Shown here in pieces: positions 56,147-64,000 of a stretch of DNA of 64,000 bases. Under the pieces are notes generated by a model, which saw only the letters and a program-made list of their open reading frames with translations, was not told where the DNA came from and searched no databases. Location of the stretch: contig OY754982.1 in the NCBI GenBank assembly GCA_963576475.1, positions 7,944,458-8,008,457 of the forward strand, read 5' to 3'. A program made the translations under genes and the position numbers. Origin of the DNA: Molanna angustata (taxonomy: Eukaryota; Arthropoda; Insecta; Trichoptera; Molannidae). Each line of letters begins with the position of its first letter. The first letter of the stretch is position 1.

Positions 56147-56631
56147 AGGCCCCCATTCGAGATCGTGCCATCCTGCCAAATGGCTTGCCATCACTCAAAT
56201 CCCGCGCAGCCCAATTGGCCTGACACACTAAAATGGAATTCCAAACGATCGAAACTCCATAGTGCCGCGACAAACGGCGCGGCGCATCCTGTCGGTACGG
56301 CATGCTCGTGAGTGTGAAAACCAGCGGTACATTGCGCCGAGCTGTTTGACACTCTCGTGAATGCGAAAATACAACATTTTCTCTTTGTTTTTATCTTTTT
56401 ACATATAAACAAACCGCTATATAGCAGTTGTATAAAACTCATCATCAGAATTTTAACTCATTTTTACTTGAAAATTAAAAAAAAAAATAGAAATTATTAG
56501 TACGAAAGCGCCGACCGCTTGCGTATACTAATTTTGATGGCTCGATGGCACGCCTGTGAGTGTGATGAAAATTTTACAATGCTCCAATGAGCCGGTCCAT
56601 ATGGAGCGACGTGAATGGGCTGCTTAAGGAA
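56147..56631. other. GC-richer block, possible MITE
   Basis: Local GC content is well above the surroundings. The ends GGCCCCCATTCGAGATCG and CGACGTGAATGGGCTGC are weak inverses. No coding sequence with family character. Classification uncertain. Confidence 0.35.
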
Positions 56632-56639
56632 ACGCAAAA

Positions 56640-57080
56640 TATTATGTACAATCCGAAAGCAATAATTTCATATATACGTCTTGTTTGGATTAAGAGGACA
56701 ATTTATTATAACGCTAAATTTAGCGACTGAAAACATGATAATATATTAAAACCGCCTAATGCACTATGAAGTTACGTGTTAGTAAGGGTAACTATCGCGT
56801 GCATTAAAAAAGGTTAAGTTGAATAAATAGTATATTTCCAACAGCATTTTAAGAACAAACCTTAATTGAAATGAAAATACTTTATCGGTCATTCACTTTG
56901 AATTTATGCACTCCTTAAGCACATAAAAGATTTATTTCTCTACGACACATAGTTATGGAGTCATTTTAAATAAATGCTGTAAAAAAGGATATTTATTATA
57001 TTTTTCTTGGTCCGAATTAAGACTAAATATTGAAATTATGTGATGAACTAGGGAAATGTTGAAAACATTTATGGTATTTT
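56640..57080 (-). repeat. Dispersed repeat, minus-strand copy, empty site
   Basis: Inverse of 8675-9420 without the MITE: TTTTAAGAACAAACCTTAAT and TTGAAATGAAAATAC are continuous here, where the other copy has a 315-bp insert. Confidence 0.75.
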
Positions 57081-57339
57081 TTCTAGAAACACACTGTATA
57101 ACATATTTGAGGAATTTGATTTAAAATTGGGGTGTTTAGGTTTATATGGCCCCTTTTTCCGGAACTCTTCTCGACACCGGGATTTCACAGTTGAGCTGTT
57201 CTCAGATTCAGATTGAGAATCCCGGGATACCGGGATTGAGATCTGGAGCTGGTCGCCCAAACCGCAGACTCCAGATGAACTAGAATAAAATGCTAGAATA
57301 GCGACCAAGAACGGGTAAAGAAGTGTTATAAGGCCTCAA

Positions 57340-57440
57340 ACAAGGTGGATGCGGTCTGCCCAAGATAGGGAGCCACGGGGGTCTGTGTGGGAAGCCTATG
57401 TCCATTGCTGGACGAAGGAGGGCTGAAGAAGGAGCCTTAC
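57340..57440 (+). mobile_element. RTE-type non-LTR 3' fragment (family 2)
   Basis: GGTGGATGCGGTCTGCCCAA and GCTGGACGAAGGAGGGCTGA followed by GAAGAAGGAG; plus-strand partner of the fragment at 31250-31390. Confidence 0.65.
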
Positions 57441-57454
57441 TCTTGACACGCAAA

Positions 57455-57600
57455 TCCGATTTTCGTTTAGAAATTACCTACCTCTCGCCTGCGTACATAC
57501 AAGTTATCGACTATTACGATTAAAACCCACCTGCCTACCGCATTTTTCTCCGTTCAAAAGGTAGGTTCTTAGCGAAAAATTCAAAATCGGGATCAGATTT
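57455..57600. mobile_element. MITE, uninterrupted copy of the 13955 element
   Basis: Imperfect inverted ends ATTTTCGTTTAGAAATTACC and AGGTTCTTAGCGAAAAATTC. Its inverse aligns to 13955-14305 on both sides of the SINE there. Confidence 0.65.
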
Positions 57601-57835
57601 ACAACAAGCATGGCCGCTTAGCTACGGCCTTGAATCTCGAATCGACACTCGAATCTAATCCCAATTTCGAATTTTGACAGTAAATCGGTAAGAATGTAAG
57701 AGTACCAATCGTAATAGTAGGTAATTAGAGTGCATGCTAATTTTAACAGTTATAGAAACCGTAGTAGTAGTAATAACATTTATTTAGATGTAAAAACATA
57801 TATAAAATAAAAAATAATATATCTAGTTTAAACAA

Positions 57836-58387
57836 ATGATGATTTTTAGTCGGGAGAGCCACTCAAATGTACGCCTCAATTTGGGCGGTGTTGACATTAA
57901 AAAGGTGAAACAATTTCAATACCAGGGCAGTATTATTACCGAAAACCTAGACCCTGATATTGAAATAAAATGCAGGATAGAAGCGGCCCGTAATTCTTTT
58001 AATAAAATGAGAAATCTCCTCTGTAACGACGACATCAATCTGAAACTATGCCAAAGGATGATCAAATGCTATGTATGGTCGGTCCTGCTCTACGGTGTTG
58101 AGTCATGGACACTCAAGGTTGGTACCATAAACCGCCTGGACGCGTTCGAAATGTGGATTCATCGTAGAATGCTAAGGATATCTTGGACCGACATGGTGAG
58201 CAACGTTGAAGTCTTGCGTAGAGCTTATACTGACAGACAGTTGTTCACGACAGTGAAGCTCCGTAAGACTTCATATTTTGGTCAGATAATGAGAGGCGAA
58301 AAATACTCGATCTTACAGTTGATAATAAAAACATTTAAAGTTGATCGTAAAACATGTAAAACTATGGAGAACATTAAAAGTTTTTAA
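57836..58387 (+). mobile_element. RTE-like non-LTR reverse transcriptase C-terminal remnant
   Basis: A 183-codon frame encodes VDIKKVKQFQYQGSIITEN, KCYVWSVLLYGVESWTL, FEMWIHRRMLRISWTDMVSN and LRKTSYFGQIMRG. These match the FxYLGS, YG.ESW, E.W..RR.L.ISW.. and YFGHI.R order of RTE-like C-termini. Distinct in sequence from the copies at 5715 and 55104, so a third lineage. 5' truncated. Confidence 0.85.
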
Positions 58388-58487
58388 TTATGTATTCAGC
58401 ACCTAACCTATGAAATGTGACAAGACTTGTGGTTTCTTTTATATTTGGTGGTAAACTATTGTACATTTTGAGCTTTATGGTATAAAC

Positions 58488-59061
58488 CAGTGATGGGCAA
58501 ACTTTTTAAGGGAAGGGCCAGATAAAATAAAAAATTATCTAGGCGGGCCGAAAAAAAATTGAACAAAACATATTTCTATAAGTGATAAAGTTTATTTTTA
58601 ATTTTTACCTCACACACAGCTTATATTATATATATTATACTTATATTATAAGAAAAAAATTACAAAAATTGATTATTCTTTAGAAGAGTATGGCTTATGT
58701 GACAGATGAAACTGTGACCGAGCTTCTAAAATTGCTGGGATGAGCTGATTCGCAGTAGTGAAGCTAAATGAAGCTTCAGAGTAGTAGAAAACACCTGTTC
58801 ACAGATGTAGGAAGATGCACATATCGCTATTATCTTCTAAGCGTGAGATTTCGGGATTGGGAAACTTGATTTTGACAGTGTCTTGTAGAACTCAATTTTC
58901 GAAACGTTGAGAAATAGTTGCTTCAATTCAACGCAGAAAATACCTACATTTTGTCATATTCTAGGCGTAATTTTAGGGGTTATTCCAAACCATGTTGCGG
59001 GCCGGATTGACTACCCCGAAGGGCCGCATTTGGCCCGCGGGCCGTACTTTGCCCATGACTG
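58488..59061. mobile_element. hAT MITE with 8-bp target duplication (574 bp)
   Basis: Ends CAGTGATGGGCAAACTTTTT and the inverse TACTTTGCCCATGACTG. Flanks GTATAAAC at 58480-58487 and 59062-59069 match perfectly. Subterminal GGGCC/GGCCC words cluster at both ends. No transposase. Confidence 0.9.
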
Positions 59062-59094
59062 GTATAAACTATTTTGTGTACATATCAATTAGAG

Positions 59095-59200
59095 AACAGC
59101 CCTGGTCAAACTGCGGCTCGCGACCAATATGCGTGAAAAAAAAATTCTAAAAGAAAAACTTAAAAAAAACTGAAAAATTCTTGACCCGCGGAATTTAATA
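59095..59200 (+). mobile_element. hAT-like element end fragment
   Basis: CAGCCCTGGTCAAACTGCGG then CTCGCGACC resembles the left end of hAT elements; GACCCGCGG lies about 95 bp on. No clear target duplication. Confidence 0.4.
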
Positions 59201-60034
59201 TGTCGAAAAACCCACGTCAACAACTGCAGACTACGATAAGGATATAAAAATATACCTAGTTGATGAATTATAAATTAAATAAATACATTATGTATATAAA
59301 AAAACTAGATTGATCCAAAGTTCAACAAAATAACCAGATATTAAAAGACCTTATCAATACATTTTTACAATCTTTCTGTCATCGATTGATTGTAGTAGAT
59401 CAATACAAAAATTATAGTATGATAGAAAATGGTACAATGTGTACCTATCTACATTCTTTTCACAATAAATAATTCGTGTCAAAGATAATAAAAACACTTC
59501 ACACTTATGATTAATGATAAACAACTACAAAACAAAATACCTACTAGATATAATAAAATGTAAGTCGATATATCGATAAAGTATAAAAAGTCGTGAAAAA
59601 AATGAAGAGTTCATGCTTTCAAAGTCTTATAACCGACATCCGAGGTTCCGACGGATGAGGTTATCAATTCGATGTGATATTTTTTTGTGTGTTTTCTGCG
59701 ATAATTTTTTACCGCGTTGCCCGATTTCTATAATTCTTTTTTTCATTAGAAAGGGAGTAACTTCCTATCCTATATTGGTCCCATTTCAATTTGGTCAAGA
59801 TCTGATGATGTGATCCATGACGAAAACTTCAAATTCTAAAAAAATGCAAAATCAGCGTTAATTATTTACCACGTCGCGTCGTCCAAATTCGTTGACTCAT
59901 TAGAAAGGTATTTATTACCTACATAATTACTTTTAGCGTGGTTCCATTTCAACAAGTCAAGAGGTTTGATGATGGAAACCATGACAAATCATGAAACCAA
60001 TTTATGAAGGATTTGCATATGATTTTATAGACGA

Positions 60035-60185
60035 ATTATATGTAAGAACCAGGAACTGGTATTGTATGTAAGAACCAGGGAAAAAATCCCGAGGAACTGG
60101 TATTGTACTGGTAATCCTGAAAAAGGAACTGGTATTGTATGTATGTATGCCAGGAATTATATGTAAGAACCAGTGAAAAAAATCC
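60035..60185. repeat. Degenerate tandem repeat around GGAACTGGTATTGTATGTA
   Basis: Four near copies of AGGAACTGGTATTGTA with TGTAAGAACCAG between them. An associated word, AAATCCAATG..TTGCG, recurs at about 60180 and 60663. Confidence 0.75.
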
Positions 60186-60724
60186 AATGTTTGCGTATAA
60201 GCAATTAAAAAATATATTCGATTTACATACACATTGGTACAAGTAGGTAAACAAGCCAAAAATGAAATAATATTTCTGGCGCAGTTCAGGGGTAACATCT
60301 GTACGAGACACCGTCACCTCATTTATAAGGTCTGTTGCTTTCATTGTTTACAAATAAACTAATTTCTCAATAGATGGCATTACAAAAAAATGGTATCTTC
60401 GTTACCTCATAGATGGCAATAGTATAATTTCGTATTATTCAGGTGAAATGTTTACATACTATTCAAATATATAGAACTTTCAAAAATTACATTGATAAGG
60501 GAACTCAATAAAGGCATAGTTGGTGAACGTTGTGCAAGCGCATAAAGTGATCACGTGAACCAACCGATGACAACCTGAGTTCCTGGTTCTTCTGATATCC
60601 CAACTTCGTCTCTATTGAGATGTTATTGTCAGTAAAAATCATTTGACTCCCGACAGGGAAAAAAATCCAATGCTTGCGCGTATATGCAAATAAAAAATAT
60701 ATTCGAATTGTATGTAAGAATATT

Positions 60725-60860
60725 ACTAAATATAATCACGCCATGTCCCTCGTGGTGCAGGCAGAAAGAACCGAACACCACAATTTTCTATATTGATATA
60801 CATTTTGAAGTCGGTTTTATATATGAAAGATTATCATAATAAAAATTACTCAACTCTATG
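60725..60860 (-). mobile_element. RTE-type non-LTR 3' scrap (family 1)
   Basis: ATCACGCCATGTCCCTCGTG and GCAGGCAGAAAGAACCGAAC match the 3' end of family 1 inversely; 5' truncated. Confidence 0.65.
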
Positions 60861-61631
60861 TTTCAGGATAATCTGCATGGAATACTAGTATTATATTTTT
60901 TTATAATGCAAATTGCGGTAGACCACAACAAGCATAGAATACCAGAATAGTAAATACATACTAGAATGAATGGCATGACCACGATACGGGAAAAATTTTG
61001 ACCAACTATTCACTTAAACTATGCGGGACACCCACCAAATCATGATAATACAAAATATTGAAAGCAATATTCTAAGCCCGTGTTTAACAGTAAAATACGT
61101 TTTCAAAGTATTGGAAAAAATGCAACTATTATTTTCAAAACTTAACCGAAATCGCTACAAAATTATTGCAACGAAAAATCTCTTGATATTAGGGTATTTA
61201 CAAATCCAAAACATCGTTTTCCGGATTAGAGTTGAAGTTCGCTTAAACATATCAAAAATGTGCCAAACTTGATTTACAAACAAGTTCTAACCTATTATTA
61301 CCTTGAGTTATACCATTTGATGGATATCTTTTTGTATGTAATATTAAAAATAAAAAATAAACTCGACGCTATAGTAAAATGTAGTTTATTGCAAATAAGC
61401 CATTAGATGTTAAAGATTATCAAAATTACACACATTTAAAAGATAACAACAATTGCGATCACGTAAGTGATAACATTATCGCATTTGTTATAGTTTAATT
61501 AATTGACAATTCATCACATCGCGTGCCCTCAAATGATAACAATATCCATTCATACAAAACTTCATTTATCTTTGAAAAATAATTAAGAATCTACAACATC
61601 CATGATATATGAGACTTTTCTTACAATATAG

Positions 61632-62310
61632 GGGAAAGTGAAAAATTTGAGCATAAAAAACTAATGGAATAAGAGATTTTACACACAGTAGACAGAAAAA
61701 TTGTACATAACGATTTTTCAAAAGGAAGGTGAAGTGAAAAATTTGAGTTCAAAAACTAATGGAATAAGAGATCACAGTAGACAGACAAACTGGACATGAC
61801 GATTTTTCAAAAAGAAGGGAAAGTGAAAAATTTGAGCATAAGAAACTAATGGAATAAGAGATTTTACAGTAGACAGACAAACCGGACATGACGATTTTGC
61901 AAAATCAAAATGAAGGGAAAGTGAAGAATTTGAGCGTAAAAAAACAATGGAATAACACATTTTACTCACAGTAGACAGACAAACTGGACATGACGATTTT
62001 TCAAAAAGAAGGGAAAGTGAAAAATTTGAGCATAAGAAACTAATGGAATAAGAGATTTTACAGTAGACAGACAAACCGGACATGACGATTTTGCAAAATG
62101 AAGGGAAAGTGAAAAATTTGAGCGTAAAAAAAACAATGGAATAAGACATTTTACTCACAGTAGACAGACAAACTGGAGATGACTATGTTGTAAAAAGAAA
62201 GGAAAGGAAGAATTTGAGCATTAATAACTAATGGAATAAAAGATTATACAGACAGTAGACAAACAAACTGGACATGGAGATGTTGTTAAAAGAAGGGAAA
62301 GTGAAGACTT
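61632..62310. repeat. Tandem array, seven units of ~95 bp with higher-order dimers
   Basis: Each unit holds GGGAAAGTGAAAAATTTGAG, then ACTAATGGAATAAGAGA and CAGTAGACAGACAAAC..GGACATGACGATTTT. Units 3+4 and 5+6 are near identical pairs, giving a ~190-bp higher-order repeat. Unit 7 is diverged, followed by a partial unit. Confidence 0.95.
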
Positions 62311-62899
62311 ACAAACGGCGAAAAGCTCTCTAGAGAGGTGAAAAGGCACAAAAATTATAATAAAGATATTATTAATAGGATAAATACAGAAACCGTATCC
62401 AAAAACGCTATAACACTCGTGATGGAATTAAGAAATTTGCTATAGGTACTTTTTTAGTCTCGGTGCAGACGGTCATGCACGTGCATTTTATGACTGGTCT
62501 CGACCACTTTTAAACGAATCATAAAGATATCCGACTATAATATCTAAAAACACTGGATTATACAATAGGCACTTGAAATAAAACTAAAATGACTTTTGAA
62601 CCGGGACAGAGAACGAAATAATTGCGTCAGTTCACGATATCGGGTACACATGGCCATAAAAAAATATAATAAACACTGTGAGATAAGATACATTTTAAGC
62701 GAGATTAAATTTTCATCATACGGAGGTGTGTCAGTACATATTTAGTTAAAGAAAATTGTTCATTACAAAAAAACAAGTAAGCTGTTGCCAACACTAAACT
62801 CTCCACTACATAGTAAGTGTGCATTTTTTCTTCTTGAAAGGTTGCCAATCCCTAAAAGCATTTTTATGAAGTACATTTAATAATTATAATTAATAATTA

Positions 62900-63545
62900 A
62901 AGACTTTTATTGACTTTATCAACGTGGCGGACTTATTGCCCGCAGGCAATTTCTACCAGTCATCCACCATGGTAAATACAATCAGTTACAGGAATATAAG
63001 AATACAAATAGAAAAAGAAAATCATAAATTAAAAATACAAAATAAATATAAAAAACAAAAAAATATGTATAAATAAGAACAAAAATAAGAATAAAAAAAA
63101 TACATCAGATAGATACACTATGTTTATTGGATGGAGGATAGGAGAGGAGAAAGGAAGAGGGATAAAGGGAAAAGGACGCGAATTTGTGGTTATGTGGTAG
63201 AAAGTATGACTTCAGACGCTTTTTGAATGCTATCAAGTTAGTGGCATCTCTGATACTCTCCGGCAATAGATTCCACATCGGAGCTGCATGAACTGTGAAC
63301 GAGTAAGTATAAGTAGAGGTGGGGTGTATTGGTATTGTAAGTGTGCTATTATGTTGGGACCGTAGGTTAAGGCCATGTGAGGATAAGTGGGCGAATTTCT
63401 CGTTGAGTTACGTGGGTGTAAGAGGGTTATTAAGGATTTGGTAGAGTAGGGAAAGAACATGCGAATCTCTTCGGTGACGGATCTTTAACCAGTTCAGTCG
63501 TTGCCTGCTCTCGGATACGTGGTCGAACTTCCCAGTATTTATATT
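62900..63545 (-). pseudogene. Non-LTR reverse transcriptase C-terminal remnant
   Basis: The minus strand reads LNWLKIRHRRDSHVLSLLYQ, a stop, then HAAPMWNLLPESIRDATNLI and AFKKRLKSYFL, the C-terminal signature of a CR1/Jockey-like reverse transcriptase. One in-frame stop and loss of the N-terminal domains mark it as dead. Confidence 0.8.
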
Positions 63546-63689
63546 AGATTCCTAAACAAATATTATTTTGCCAGAGGACAAAAGTTTTTATAATACATCT
63601 TACATACAAAAACATTATCATGAACCTCATATTATGCGCTCTCTACATGATACCTGTTGAGAAATTGATGTAAAAATTTATTTAACAAT

Positions 63690-63810
63690 AGACGAGCATG
63701 TATGAGACAATGCATGAATGTCGAGACGATGGATATGTATCAAGATAAAAAAATGTGGTGTTTGGTTCTCTCTACCTACCCCGTGAAGATGGTATGATAG
63801 TATGTAGACG
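63690..63810 (+). mobile_element. RTE-type non-LTR 3' scrap (family 1)
   Basis: GACAATGCATGAATGTCGAG, GTTTGGTTCTCTCTACCTAC and ATGGTATGATAGTATG match the end of the copy at 55104-55705. Confidence 0.7.
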
Positions 63811-64000
63811 AATACTATTACAGTCATAATAGTGGAGAGTAAAATAAAATACACTTTTCTATAGAAACACATAAAATATCAACATGAAGTTGATAACTCA
63901 ATTTTCCCATACAGAATCTATTTTACTTACATTATGTTATATACATTTTTCACACAAATATGCAATTTCACACTTAATATAACAGACCATATTTTTTTTC

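Noticed and set aside
61772..62158. 128-codon minus-strand ORF, Cys/Ser/Phe-rich
   Set aside because: It is a translation of the ~95-bp tandem array; its internal peptide repeats follow the DNA units.

Overview
This is a eukaryotic nuclear window, AT-rich, with spliced genes, long introns and a heavy load of non-LTR retrotransposons, tRNA-headed SINEs and MITEs. The repeat mix (many 5'-truncated RTE-type 3' ends, I/R1-type and CR1/L2-type non-LTR remnants, hAT, piggyBac-like and Mutator-like non-autonomous elements) and the pyruvate carboxylase sequence point to an insect, most likely a moth or butterfly. The species is an inference, not something read directly.

Two host genes can be supported. 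The last three exons of a plus-strand gene (1-3385) encode the C-terminal end of an unidentified single-pass membrane protein with an acidic dileucine tail. A complete minus-strand gene, 54377 down to 25578, encodes mitochondrial pyruvate carboxylase. I could place 23 coding exons; their lengths sum to 3561 nt, giving 1186 residues with every phase consistent: transit peptide, biotin carboxylase, carboxyltransferase and biotin carrier domains. The two genes converge, tail to tail, across about 22 kb of repeat-filled DNA. A 51-nt, phase-matched, well-bounded candidate cassette exon lies in the longest pyruvate carboxylase intron (38915-38965).

Layout: 1-3.4 kb, end of the membrane-protein gene with a SINE and an RTE fragment in its introns; 3.4-15.8 kb, repeats and featureless AT-rich DNA; 15.8-21.3 kb, a full-length I-like non-LTR retrotransposon with two intact ORFs and a perfect 13-bp target duplication; 21.3-25.5 kb, a CR1/L2-like remnant, two hairpin MITEs and a hAT element carrying a transposase remnant; 25.6-54.6 kb, pyruvate carboxylase with introns full of SINEs, MITEs, a solo LTR and nested insertions; 54.6-64 kb, upstream flank with RTE fragments, hAT MITEs, a ~95-bp tandem array and further non-LTR remnants.

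Several insertions can be dated relative to one another because the window holds the uninterrupted paralogue or the split halves: a hAT MITE at 8891-9205, a SINE inside a MITE near 14.0 kb, and an L2-like fragment inside a SINE at 29.5 kb. I found no gene system that I would call new. The strongest biological lead is the cassette exon in the linker between the two catalytic domains of pyruvate carboxylase.
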